From contig VUYV01000123.1 in the NCBI GenBank assembly GCA_008711295.1, positions 1,265,733 through 1,329,732 on the forward strand: DNA of 64,000 bases, read 5' to 3'. Below are positions 36,071 through 48,246 of this stretch, in pieces. The stretch comes from Anarhynchus alexandrinus. Lineage: Eukaryota; Chordata; Aves; Charadriiformes; Charadriidae. How positions within the stretch are numbered: the first letter of the stretch is position 1; every line of letters begins with the position of its first letter. Made by a program: the position numbers and the translations under genes. The notes beneath the pieces were generated by a model. It saw nothing but the letters and a program-made list of their open reading frames with translations. It was not told the origin of the DNA and made no database searches.

Positions 36071-36763
36071 TACTATGACATAGTCTTTGTGGTTATTTTG
36101 TAATTCCATATGCTTTTTTTAAATAACAGATTTACAATATGTATTTATGCAACTAATTTTCTCTGAGATTTCTGTCTAACATAGGACATCTGCTTCAAAT
36201 GTGATTTTAATTTTCTTTTGTAATTGGTATGGGTGTTATATCAGAGTCAGGAATTTTTGGAAAACATTTGTGAGTGTTTTGTGACATGGAACTTTTTGTT
36301 GTCCTGTGTTTCAATGTTTATGGGTATATTTAATCTCATCAAATAGTAGAAGTCAGATATTTTTTCCTCAATCCACTTCAATGACTGTCAATTAAAAGGT
36401 ATATTTCAAGATCTCTGCATGGTTCCTAATTAAACAAATGAGATTACAAAATATGTAAGAAAACACAGTTTATGCAGATTGTGTTTCACTGCAGTTGTAG
36501 GTAGAAACACTATGGAGAACATTTATAAATAACTGAGCATTTTTCAAAGTATTTTAATATTCATTTACATATGGTTTATTTCTTCAAGCTTTTTAATACA
36601 GTCTCATTTTTTTCAAATGTGCACCAAAATTAGTAACAGGCTAGAAAACAGCATTTAAAACACTACAATAGATTTTCTGAAGGAATATAGGAGACAGGAT
36701 GTTATAAAAGAAGATTAAGTAAGTGCCAGGTTTGATCCTTTTTTTTTTTTTTACTTTATTTCA

Positions 36764-36875
36764 GAATAGTCATAGACTTCTAGCTGTTAATTGGCTCTAG
36801 CTAGTTGCTCTTTTTTGGGGAATAGTCATAGACTGCTAACTCTTAATTGGCTCTAGCTAGCTCCTCTAATTCTTT
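36764..36875 (+). repeat. 56-bp tandem duplication, imperfect
   Basis: The unit starting GAATAGTCATAGAC and containing TTAATTGGCTCTAGCTAG occurs at 36764 and again at 36820. Differences are few. Poly-T tracts lie before the first and after the second unit. Confidence 0.85.
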
Positions 36876-39800
36876 TTTTTTTTTTTTTCCTTTTCTTTGT
36901 CTTCTGAATTTCCAAGGCCGATTTTACTCCAACTGACAGACATCTGCTCTGGGAAGGCTGCCATGACAGTATTTAAAATAACAGAACCTAACTTATGGGT
37001 ACAAATCAGGAAAAAATGCATCGTAGTAACTGGAATAACTTTACATTGTTAAAATTTCCTCTATGGGAGAGAGACACCTCAATGTATCTGCCAATTATTT
37101 ATCAGTAACATTGAAGAAACTGCTACTACAAAGGTCCTGGGAAGTTCTCTGATGAAAAATCTGGCTAGAAAGTAGAACATTTGCTTGCCAAAGTATTTTG
37201 TTTGACTACTGTCCTCAGGCTGAAGAGTACTTAAGTAAAATACTAAGATTTTTTGACCAAATATTCTAGTCTCTTCCTATACAACTGCCATTTCTGTTAG
37301 GAGTGAAAAAACTTGTGTTTTCTCCATAGCTTAGCACAATTGTTATGGTTTACACCCCTAAAAACATTCATGTATCATGCTCATAGCACAGTGAACTATT
37401 TAATTCCACCGAAGAGAAACATTTCAAAGGTGGGCAATTTTAGTGCACAAGTAATCTGAGAAGCAGTTCAGAAATTTCTGAGGATAAAAGGCAGATTAAA
37501 ATTAGGAAATAATTTAATGTTAAGTAGTAAAAGAAATGTGAAGACATTACTAAAGGATTAAAAAGTGGATGATTCACCTTTGAATTTGTCTGTTTGTGTG
37601 GCTAAGAATTTTGAAAGTTTAATTTTTGCCTCATCAGTAAATATTTTGATTTCTTTTTGAGGGTTTAAGCCTTATATAAAGAGTTGCCTTTTCTGTCTTT
37701 CTACCCTCTCCACTTATTGCACCTCAAATTTCAAAATCTGATATGTATTTTTCTGCATATTAATTGTCTTTTTTGGTTGAGAAGAGGAAGGGATGAAAGT
37801 TTAGAATTGTACCGTATATACTTATTGGGAAAACAATCAACCAACCAACACCACCCCCTGCCCCCAACCCCAAAAACAAACAAACAAAACCCCTATCAGA
37901 GTTGTTGAACAAAGACAACAATTGTGACTAAGGTTCATATCAGTAACAGAAGCTAAACATACATGCCATCAATTAGAATATAAGTAAATCAAATCCCCTG
38001 TGTTTCAAGGTTTACAACATCTCTAATTTTGTATTGGGAATGTTTAATTTTTTTTAGTATAAGACTATAAATGCATATATATATACACGTTAGATTTATT
38101 ACTAGTATACCTGTTTATATACACTATTTGGCATTAATAATTTTGCTTTTTAATCTCACAGAATGAAATACAATATTTCATTTGAACTAGAAACAAATTA
38201 AGTTATGTATGTCCAAACTCCTGTTCTACCACACCATGCTGTTGAAATCCCTAGCAAATTCTCCATATATATAGTTACAGATAGCATAGGCTCTAAGTGA
38301 GGTACTAATTTTGTATCTAATTATTCACAAGTCAGATGTCTGAGAACAGGGACACAAGAGAAAAACATGCTGAGTGAAGAATAACCTAGAGCTCAAGAAA
38401 TGTGACTGCTTTAGAGAAACCTCCATGCCCTCCTCAGAGCTTTATTTTCATACACTTATTCAGGTTAAACACTTCATGTCAAGTTTTGAAAGATGCAACA
38501 GGATTTGTTTTCTTCTTTAAAACACTACTAATGTAAGATTGCTTATGAAATTTATTTTTTTTTTTATTTATATATTCCACAGGTTTTAGTTGGTGACTAG
38601 ATTCGTATTTCATTGGAAAATAATGCAAATCTGGTGGGGGGGGACACACGGACGGACACAGACTACAACACACACCAAATTATTTCATACTAGAAAAAAC
38701 TTTAAGAATTAACATGTCATTCTTCGCTTTATGATATGGAATATCAGCACTGATTATTATTTATCGAAAGTGAAGTGGAAAATTGGTAAAATAATTTCAG
38801 GATATGAGTTGAGACAGTTTTCTGAGAAAATTTTACTCTTGAAGTCCTGAAATATTAACGTAAATGATCATCAGCTATTAGTATTCTGGCAAATTTAAAT
38901 ATGTTCTTCGTGCCTATTGTTCCACACAGTAAAAAAACCCAACCAACCCAAACAACAACAGCAACAAAATCTCTGGCTTGTTTTCATTACTTATTTGGTA
39001 GTGTATTTCCTATATTAAATTATGGCTCTCGAGAAATGCTTCTTCTTTGAGATGTTACGTCTGAAATATGAGAATGGCTTAGTAATTATTCTGGAATCAT
39101 TCCCCAATTTGATATTTTTTTCTGAGCACTTAAATATGTAGTGATCAGAAGTATAAGGCAAATATTTCAAATGCAGGCATAGTGGCAATAGGCCTAAAAA
39201 TATACATTGAGAAAATTAATGATATCTTATGGTCTTTCTTTGTTTAATAAACATTTTTAATTCAACATTTTTAATTTCAAAAATATGCTGATTTAAGAAA
39301 AATAAAAAAATATCCTCCCTGTTCCCCAGACATATATCTATTTAACTAAACCTCTTTTTTTTTAAGGATTATGGTCAATCAAATAAAAATTGGAGTAAAT
39401 TTGAGTGACTTAAAAATATCTAGTTATGGTACTAAAGCAGATAACCAAAATTTCTGTCGTTCAAGTTTTTAAACAATAGAAAATAAAATGGGAAGAAAAA
39501 GAAACATACTTCTGGCAACTTTATGCGCAATCGTTAATGTTAAACTTCTTCTGATAATTTTTCTGCTAAAAAAACCCATAAGCTTTTAAAAATTGAAATT
39601 GATAACTATGCTTTCCCATCCATACAAATACAACTGCATGATTTGGTAGAAAAATAAGTACATGCATCTAATAAAAAAAATCATAGTTTCATCCAGCAAA
39701 CTGAGATGTATTCTTTAAACTGTCTAGTATCTGAGTATAAATATATTTATTTTATTACACATTTTGCAGTTCTTTTTTGCCAAATAAGTGTCTCAGCTAA

Positions 39801-41003
39801 CAAATCCCAGTCAATTTCAGTATGGTTCATTACTGGGAATACATAATCCTCCTTAGGTTTTATACATAGATTTGATCATTTGACAGTAATTACAAAACTA
39901 CTTTCTTGCATATGAATTGTAGCCTAATTAAACTAGCCTGCAGGCAGCCACAGCAATGATGCTGGTTAAGCAGCATTTTCTACATTCCCAAATGCTACTA
40001 CGGTCTTTTTGCTTTTGCTGATTTCATGCATTTTCTGCCAAGTTAAGCTATTGAGGCAATTCTGTAGGGGAAATTTTCATTGAAAATGCATCCTTTTCTA
40101 GATCTCCTATAGAAATTAACAAAAGACCTGGCTGACCAAATGTAATAAAATGTCAGTTAATCGGTTTTATTGGTTACAGACCGTATTGATCACAGAACAA
40201 ATGTGAATTTGCAATTAAAAGTGAATGGATCAGTGAATATATTTTGGAGATTTTTAATACTTTGCTTTGCATTTTTGATCCTGTGGATGATTAAGCATAA
40301 AATCCCCTCAGTACCTTCAGCTGTTTTTCTCTCTGGAGGTCTTGGTTTGGAGAGAGGCTATGCGTCATAGATAAATGTTTTAAAGTCAGTAACTAAATGT
40401 TAATATAATACTAGTAAATTACAGCATTCTTTAGAACACTTTTTAAATTTATATTCATGAAATATGTTTAAATTACATCCTTAATATCTCCTTGGTAGGA
40501 TTAATTTTTATGTGGCATACCTGTGATGCTTCCTCTGCTTTTTTTAAGGGTGTTTACAAAAGCACAATTGGCAGTTAGATTCTGCTTGTACCTTCGGAAA
40601 TCTGGGCTGTATTGTCAAGACTTTAGTTGGAAGGCTGAGGGTACTGATTCTTCCTTTGTATCCACCATGTGTTCATATCTTCAGAATATGTTGAACATGT
40701 CCACGTTTACATGGATCTAATCGTTAGTACCTCTTCTGAAGTGGTTGTTTCCCTTTGTCTGTTTATAACCACATTGTACTGTTTACTATAATCTTTGTGC
40801 TGATGAACAGTACGTTGTTAATTCGGAATGATACATGCATATGTGAAGAACAGTTTATCTTCTGAAGTTTTTGTACATGCAAGTTCTCTTATTTGTGGAA
40901 TCACATGCTTCATGTGTCTTCACTTATGATACCAGAGTATCACATGTGTATTAATAGATTTTTTTATTTATTTATTGATTTGTCTGCCTGTGTAAATGCA
41001 TTT

Positions 41004-42225
41004 ATCACAGAATCACAGAATGGTAGGGGTTGGAAGGAACCTTCAGAGATCATCTGGTCCAACCCCTTAGCCAACGCAGGTTCACCTAGAGCAGGTTGGA
41101 CAGGAATGCATCCAGGCAGGTTTTGAATCTCTCCAGAGCAGGAGGTTCCACAACGTCTCTGGGCAGCCTGTTCCAGTGCTCTGCCACCTTCAAAGTAAAG
41201 AAGTTTGTCCTCATGTTGAGATCGAATTTCCTGTCTTCTAGTTTGTGCCCATTGCCCCTTGTCCTGTCAATGGGCACCAGTAAAAAGAATCTGGCCCCAT
41301 CCTCTTCACACCCACCCTTTAGATATTGACAAGCATTGATAAGATCCCCTTTCAGTCTTCTCCAAGCTAAACAGACCCAGGTTTCTCAGCCTTTCCTCAT
41401 AAGAGAGGTGCTCCATTCCCTTGATCATCTTTGTAGCCCTCCACTGGACTCTCTCTGGTAGTTCCCTGTCTTTCTTGAACCGGGGAGCCCAGAACCGGAC
41501 ACAGTGCTCCAGATGTGGCCTCACCAGGGCAGAGTAAAGGGGCAGGATAACTTAGCTTGACCTGCTTACCACAGTCTTCTTGATGCACCCAAGGCTACCA
41601 TTGGCCTTCTTGGCCACAGGGGCACATTGCTGGCTCATGGTCATCCTGTTGTCTACCAGGACTCCCAGGTCTCTCTGCAGAGCTTCTTTCCAGCAGGTCA
41701 ACCCCTAACATGTACCGGTGCATGGGGTTATTCCTCCCTAGGTGCAGGACCCTACACTTGCCTTGGTTGAATTTTATAAGGTTCCTCTCTGCCCAGCTCT
41801 CCAGATTGTCCAGATCTCACTGTATGGCAGCACAGCTTTCTGGTGTGTGAGCTACTCCTCCCAGTTTTGCGTCATCAGCAAACTTGCTGAAGGTACACTC
41901 TGTCCCCTCATCCAGGATATTGATAAATATGTTGAACAAGACCAAACTCAGTACTGACCCCTGGGGAGCACTGCTAGTTTCAGGCCTTCAACTGGGCCCT
42001 ACACTGCTGGTCACAATGCTCTGAGCTCTGCCATTCAGCCAGTTCTCAATTCACCTCACAGTCCTCTTATCTAACTCACACTTCCTAAGCTTACCTATGA
42101 GGATATTGTGGGAGACAGAGTCAAAAGCTTTGCTGAAGTTGAGGTAGACAACACCCACCACTCTCCCCTCATCCACCCAGCCAGTCATGCCATCATAGAA
42201 GGCTTTCAGATTGGTTATGCTATGG
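41004..42225 (-). mobile_element. CR1 LINE, RT to 3' tail
   Basis: A minus-strand 5'-truncated copy with tail octamers at 41004-41021. Reading down from 42222 the RT blocks appear in order. They include the changed region before GVPQG, then the FADD box at about 41895-41875 (SKFADDAKL), still with both aspartates. A TGA stop follows at about 41820, with frame changes between 41690 and 41400. The C-terminal frame then runs through [12 protein letters not shown] and HWNRLPRDVVEPP. The 5' end abuts a run of 17 A on the plus strand (42226-42242). Confidence 0.94.
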
Positions 42226-42242
42226 AAAAAAAAAAAAAAAAA
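42226..42242 (+). repeat. Poly(A) run at the 5' edge of a CR1
   Basis: Seventeen A residues on the plus strand, exactly at the truncated 5' edge of the minus-strand CR1. Confidence 0.9.
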
Positions 42243-42355
42243 GATGAAGGATTAATAGTTTTATTTTAACCCCAGTCTTTATACTTATTTTATTTAGGTA
42301 TATTGAAAATAAACATAAATATTATTTGAGCTGAAAACGATGGCTTTCTGCTTTG

Positions 42356-42610
42356 TTACTGTCCTTCCCTGTTGCTGGCTTCTCCCTTGGATCTTATTAA
42401 GGTCGTATTTTCAGACAGCATTAACGTATTTGGGCCAATGTGGATGATTAATAGTGGATCAGTATCAGCTGACTTTACAAGCCTCCCAAAAATGAAGGTT
42501 ACATTTTGTCTCTCTGGTACAAAAGGACAGTAAGCAATGTAGGTGTCAGATTGGCACTTCCTGAGCACAGTTTCCATTCTTCTTGGTATAGATTCTCCAG
42601 CAATGATCAT
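42356..42610 (-). pseudogene. SGNH-hydrolase-like LINE ORF1 fragment
   Basis: An 84-codon frame that resembles the esterase (SGNH/GDSL) domain found in ORF1 of CR1-type LINEs. Residues 2-12 (IIAGESIPRRM) sit where the block-I GDS(L) motif with the catalytic serine belongs; here D is changed to E. Residues 44-61 (LVKSADTDPLLIIHIGPN) match the strand leading into the GxND block, with the final D lost (GPNT). The frame then ends early at a stop, well before the catalytic Asp/His region. It lies just upstream, on the same strand, of the CR1 at 41004-42225, but about 110 bp of unrelated A+T-rich DNA and the missing endonuclease separate them. It is probably an older, separate insertion. Similarity is judged by eye. 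Confidence 0.5.
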
Positions 42611-43643
42611 CCATTTTCAATTAGTGCTGAAGATGATTTTTTGAAACCTTTGTGTGTTGTGCTGAATGGAGCACAGCAGACATATTTCAGTTCTGCCAAC
42701 ATTTGGTCCTTCAAAAATTATTTCCAGTTTCCATACTGGAAACATGACAGATAATTCTTACTCTTTGGAAGAATTTGTTCCTGGCTTTTTGCCTTATATT
42801 CCTTTGTTGGTTGTTTGGTGGCTATTTGTGTGTTTGTTGGTTTGTTTCTTTTTTGGGGGTAGGGGGGACACCCATACTTTTTATTCTTTGACCATTTAGG
42901 ACATGCCTGATTTTACTCCCTAGTTTAATGCTGAATCTTGAATGTAGTTGGCTAAGGTTTCCTCTGACTCAGTGCCCTTTTCCCTCCATATAAAGAACTT
43001 GCTTTTAGCCCAGAAGAAGGTGTTTCCTGATTTAGAAAGTATTAAAAAGAAAAAAACAACCTGTTGTTTTCACCTATGTTCAGCTCAGTAATAAGCAAAG
43101 ACATCTAGCTAGAAAAAAACTTCACTTTTTCCTCATATTCCTTTCTTTGTTGCTCTTTTTTTTTATTATTTCTGATCAGCCACATGTGAATACTAGAGAT
43201 CTGCTCAGAATTTTTCCTTCTTGGATTTTTTTGTGACTGATATGGAGTTCTGACACACTTTCTAAAAGAGCTGAAGCATAAAATTCTAATAATAATCCCC
43301 GTGACTCTCAGCTTCACTATCTGGGGAAATTTTTTTAGAGTACAAATGTAATTGAAAATAAATTTTTTAATGAAAATTTAAAATTTCAGTTTACAGTGTT
43401 ATCCAAAATAAATTTCAGTTTTCTGCTAGCTAAAATTAATGCTGTTAGGATACAATCCCACAGAATCAGAAAAGTAACCTTTACTACAATTTCTAAGGAA
43501 CATGTTATTTTTCAAATTCAAATAATGTGCAAAACTACGCAGCCAAGATAACATTTCATCTGGAGCCAGCAAATCCAAGAAGAACAGGAAAAGGTGACTC
43601 ACCAATATAATGTGTCAAAGGGATGTTTACTGATTTAGCTAGT
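42611..43643. other. Non-coding DNA, possibly older LINE at its left end
   Basis: The first 100-200 bases may continue the ORF1 remnant in other frames. Beyond that, A+T-rich DNA with GT-rich text near 42805-42850. Nothing else recognised. Confidence 0.4.
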
Positions 43644-44680
43644 CACAGAATCACAGACTGGTTGGATTGGAAGGGACCACTGGAGGTAACCTGGTCTGAC
43701 ATCCTTGCTCAAGCAGGGCCACCTAGAAAGATTGCTCAGAACCATGTCTATACATCTTTTCAGCATCTCCAAAGATGGAGATTCCACATCCTCCCTGGGC
43801 AACCTTTTCCGATGCTCAGTCACCCTCACCATAAAAAAGTGTTTCCTGATGTTGTGACAGAACCTGCTGTGTTTCAGGTTATGCTTATTGCTTCTGGTCC
43901 TGTCACTGGAAACAACTGAAAAGAACCTAGCTCCATCTTCTTTGCACCCTCCCTTCAGGTATTTATACACATTGGTGAGGTTCCCTTTGAGCCTTCTCTT
44001 CTCCAGGCTGAACAGCCCCAGCTCTCTCAGCCTTTCCTCATAGGAGAGATGCTCAAATAACTATCTCAATGGTCTTTCATGGACTTATTCTCCAGTATGT
44101 CCATGTCTCTCTTGTACTGAGGAGCTCAGGCCTGGGCATGGAACTCCATATATGGCCTCACCAGTGCTGAACAGAGGGGCAAGATCACTTCCCTTTACCT
44201 GCTGACATCACTCCTCCCAGTGCGGTGCAGGATACCATTAGTCTTCTTTGCTGCAAGACTGACATTGCTAAGGCAGTTAGCCATCACTGACTCATGCTCT
44301 ACTTGGTGTCCACTGGAACTTTCAGGTCCCTTTTTGCAAAGCTGCTTTCCAGTTGGTAGGCCCCCAGCGTATATTGGTGCATGGTGTTTTTCCTCCCCAG
44401 GACTTTACACTTCTTGTTGAACTTTATGAGGTTCTTGCCAGCCTATCTCTCTAGCCTGTCAAGGTCCCTCTGGATGGCAGCACTGCCTTCTGGTGTATCA
44501 GCCACCTCTCCCAGTTTTGTTTCATCAGCAAACTTGCTGGGGATAAACCCTGCCCCGTTGTCCAGATCACTTATGAAGATTTTAAACAGGATTGGACCCA
44601 GGATTGAGCTCTGGCCTCCACTGTTAATTATTGGTCTCCAATCAGACCTTGTGCTATTGAACTGCTATTTCTCTGCTGTT
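43644..44680 (-). mobile_element. CR1 LINE, late RT to 3' tail
   Basis: A minus-strand copy of a more diverged CR1 subfamily. From 44680 down, the GVPQG region is altered (reads near GGQSSILGP). The catalytic box at about 44538-44520 reads FADE in place of FADD. Then comes a frame with FIPSKFAD...EVADTPEG, C-terminal segments in several frames, and the final frame 43970-43635 (NRTRSNKHNLKHSR, HRKRLPREDVESP). The tail octamers are ATTCTGTG-like at 43644-43656. Loss of the second aspartate would kill RT activity even without the frameshifts. Confidence 0.92.
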
Positions 44681-46991
44681 GATACTTCTAATGCTATGGG
44701 ACATCCCACTGAAGCTTTTGCTGTAGAGTTGAATGCAGTCAAGACACTTTGAAGTCCTGAGGTTTCAGTTCAATTTTTATGATCTTCAAAGCATGAGATG
44801 GCACAAATGAACCTATATCATATGCTTTATTTCACTTATAGACCCAATATTGCCAATTACAAAACCTTTTGAATGATCATATATATAATTCTTCAAATTA
44901 AAAATGCTAAGGATTTTTCTTGCCAGGACACAGACACACACGCACACATAAAATATCCTACTCCTTTTTGTTCCTAGATCAATTAATGCAAATTAATGTA
45001 AACTCTTCAGAAAATGGATCACTTCTTTCCTCATTTTTTGGGTCCTCAAAATACATTTCTAGCCTGATTATTTGTCAGAGGAACTTACTGAAGGAATGAG
45101 AATTTATGGTTTTTCTCTTCCACTTCCGTAAGTATTTTCTGATGTGGTAGGAAATATAATTACCATAGATGATAAACTATAAATTGCAAAAGTAATTAAA
45201 AGTATAAGGAAAAAATTTAAAGGACATGATTGTAAGTAATTTCTAAATAAATAAAAGTTTGTTGAAGGAATATCTGATAACTATAGTAAAAATGAGGAAA
45301 TTTGGCTTGACCTTTCTCAAAAGAAAGGATGTTCATACTTACATGCAAACATAGACACAATCGCAAAGATTTCTCTATCAATAATAAAGAAGTATCATAT
45401 AATCCAGAAATAAATACTTTTCCCTATATGGCCATTTTTATTTTAATAAGGTTTATGATAAACAGCTTTTAACCTATTTCAATATTAGGCTTTTGTAATA
45501 GTTAAAATTATACTGGTTATTATATGTTAGTTATCATCGTATGAGATGGGAAACAGCAAAATATACAAACATGCTGGTTATGCTTTTGGATTTTGAAATG
45601 CCTAATACAAAGCTCTGTGACAAAGATTTTTAGTCTCAGTTTTTTCCATGTTATTTATTTACTTTGCCCCCTTTCCATGCCCTCTTAAAAACTGTACTGA
45701 GAATTAGTCTTCATAATTTAAGGTATTTGAAAAGGTACAAAGTGCATTTCTTGGCATGCAGAGCCATATAGAAGGACAGGCTACTGAACATAATTCCTTT
45801 AAATTTGGTTTGTTTCTCAGGTCTCATTAAGAGCTCAAATGCAAACTCAGTTTGAGAAAATAATTTTCAACTATATTTGTCCAGATTTTTCTAACTGTAA
45901 CATGTAATAACAATCTAGTCCATTTTCCTTCTCAAGAGAAATGCATTCATAAAAATCTGTAACTCAGCCTACATTTCTGTTGGAAGATAAATGCCAACAA
46001 GGTGAAGAGAGGAATAGAAGTGAGATAATAATGAAAATCCAAACTAAAATCTAAACCTTCCTCAGTTTGTAGTTCTGACAATAAATGTTAAACGTGTTAC
46101 TTTTAATCTAACTTTCAAGCATTTGTCTCGGATTCCTAAATAAGGGTATGATCACTCTTTACAGAGCTTGGACAAAAGACAGACATTATCAAAAAGCAAT
46201 TTTGATCACAAGTGGACTGATTCCCATAAAAATTGTTACCCTTTTCACCTTGCCTAAATAACAGAAGATGACAGCATTTCTATCTGAAGTAATTTTTTGA
46301 GGCTTTAATAACCTCTGACCTCATTCTGTAACAGCTTTTTGAACAGGATTATTCCATGTCGTAACTTTCACTCTGACAAAGAGCAAATGCTGAGAACAAG
46401 CTTCATTTACGAAGCTGGAGGTGAATGCATTTGAATATGCATTTTAATATATGTTTGAGAAACACACCGTAATGGAGAATGATAATTACAAAATTTTAAT
46501 AAACATTTCAATGAGTCTTACTGTAGAATATTCTGTTTATCTTGGTGACAGTTACTCATGTCCATAATAATTTTATATCTGTTCATTTCAAATTATGGAA
46601 AACTCCTTACACTATAAGGATACTAAACTAAAATGAACATAAAATTACAAAGCAATATATCCTCATATCAACTATTCTGTGTGTATAATTTAGTACCTGT
46701 GTACTTGTGAGGCAAAGATCTACAGTTGTGAGTAGAATATTCAAATTCTTTTGCAGGAAAAAGTAGTTGTTTGGTTTTTTGTGTTTTGATGCTTTTTTGG
46801 GGGGCCAAAACTTGAAATACAAAATTTGTCTTAAATGCAGATTTAAGGACATAGAAAATATATACGTAATAGTAATTCTGCCTCTCTATGACTTATAAGC
46901 CTACTGAAGATATGGTCTTGTAGATATTACTTGTTCAAATGAACACCAAAATCAGTTAAATCTTGCCTGAGCAAGAACTAAGTAATCAGTT
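44681..46991. other. A+T-rich non-coding DNA, nothing recognised
   Basis: About 2.3 kb with a short (AC)n run near 44930-44950. No element or exon recognised. Confidence 0.5.
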
Positions 46992-47640
46992 TGTCCTGGT
47001 TTGAGTGATGCAGGACTAATTTATCTTCTAGCACTTGGGAAGACTGCACTTTTAGAAGACTCTAGTGCCTGAATTTGTGAAAATATTACTTTATAGCCGG
47101 CTATGGTGTGTAGATTTCAAGGTCTCAGTGTTTTTGAGCTTGCCAGGTTCAGGGATGAGGAGGAGTGAGACCTGGGCACTTGACCCAAGCTGACCAACAG
47201 GATTATTTCATGACATGAACGTCACAGTCAATATTAATTAGGAAGTGTTCTGCAAAGTTCTTTCTCTCCCTTGATGGCTGCCATCCTGAGAACTTCTTGC
47301 CCCAGTGCCAGACCTCTGAGGGCTTCCCTTCCTCCTGAAGCCGTAGTGCTTGCAGTGTCTGACATTTGTTGTCTGCTGCTGGGAGTGCACAACTTCCTAC
47401 TGATACAATTGGCTGAATACAATCTTTGCATATTCTGTATTGGTATCGGGATCAATATTGGTTCTTTAGTGCTATTAATGTTAATTATATAATATCATTC
47501 TATTAAATCTGTTTATATTTCAGCCCCCGGGTTTCCTTGTTTTTTTCCTGATTCCCCTTCCCACGTGGAGAGGGGTCATCAGGTGATAGAATGATTGTCT
47601 AAATTACAATAAATTGGTATGGGTTTCTCAAACCATAACA
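46992..47640 (+). mobile_element. Solo LTR (ERVL-like) with 5-bp duplication
   Basis: A 649-bp element that starts TGTCCTGGTTTGAG and ends CTCAAACCATAACA. The ends form an inverted repeat matching at 12 of 14 positions. The pentamer CAGTT precedes it at 46987-46991 and follows it at 47641-47645. An AATAAA lies at 47608-47613, close to the 3' end. The 5-bp duplication and TG...CA ends fit an ERVL-type LTR. No PBS, polypurine tract or second LTR is attached, so recombination to a solo LTR is the simplest reading. The open frames inside (for example 47234-47455 minus) are not genes. Confidence 0.78.
47608..47613 (+). terminator. LTR poly(A) signal AATAAA
   Basis: AATAAA within the last 35 bases of the solo LTR. 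Confidence 0.35.
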
Positions 47641-47667
47641 CAGTTTTATAATATTTTTTTTTTTTTT

Positions 47668-48123
47668 NNNNNNNNNNNNNNNNNNNNNNNNNNNNNNNNN
47701 NNNNNNNNNNNNNNNNNNNNNNNNNNNNNNNNNNNNNNNNNNNNNNNNNNNNNNNNNNNNNNNNNNNNNNNNNNNNNNNNNNNNNNNNNNNNNNNNNNNN
47801 NNNNNNNNNNNNNNNNNNNNNNNNNNNNNNNNNNNNNNNNNNNNNNNNNNNNNNNNNNNNNNNNNNNNNNNNNNNNNNNNNNNNNNNNNNNNNNNNNNNN
47901 NNNNNNNNNNNNNNNNNNNNNNNNNNNNNNNNNNNNNNNNNNNNNNNNNNNNNNNNNNNNNNNNNNNNNNNNNNNNNNNNNNNNNNNNNNNNNNNNNNNN
48001 NNNNNNNNNNNNNNNNNNNNNNNNNNNNNNNNNNNNNNNNNNNNNNNNNNNNNNNNNNNNNNNNNNNNNNNNNNNNNNNNNNNNNNNNNNNNNNNNNNNN
48101 NNNNNNNNNNNNNNNNNNNNNNN
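47668..48123. other. Assembly gap (456 N)
   Basis: A run of 456 N. A poly-T run of 17 bases (47651-47667) precedes it and CR1 sequence follows it. The missing text should contain at least the 3' part of that CR1, because the part after the gap is on the minus strand and its downstream end would lie inside the gap. The stated length may be an estimate. Translations through the gap are meaningless. Confidence 0.98.
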
Positions 48124-48246
48124 CATGTTGAGCTTCTCGTCGATCAGCACACCCAGGTCCTTCTCCTCAGTGCTGCTCTCCAGCCATTCCCCGCCCAGCC
48201 TGTAATTGTGCTTGGGATTGCCCCGACCCAGATGTAAGACCTTTCA
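48124..48246 (-). mobile_element. CR1 LINE fragment cut by the assembly gap
   Basis: Minus-strand ORF2 text from the region after the FADD box, translating as [16 protein letters not shown] followed by [11 protein letters not shown]. The element's 5' truncation point is near 48246 and its 3' part lies in the gap. Confidence 0.9.

Larger units (their letters stand above)
35506..41003. other. A+T-rich non-coding DNA, large repeat-poor block
   Basis: About 5.5 kb with no CR1 or LTR recognised. It holds a (GA)n run at 35836-35858, an (ATT)/(ATC) run at 36031-36070, a 56-bp tandem duplication at 36764-36875 and several poly-T tracts. No exon was identified. Confidence 0.5.

Noticed and set aside
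47599..48237. Frames of 183 and 207 codons
   Set aside because: Almost entirely across the N gap, so not sequence.
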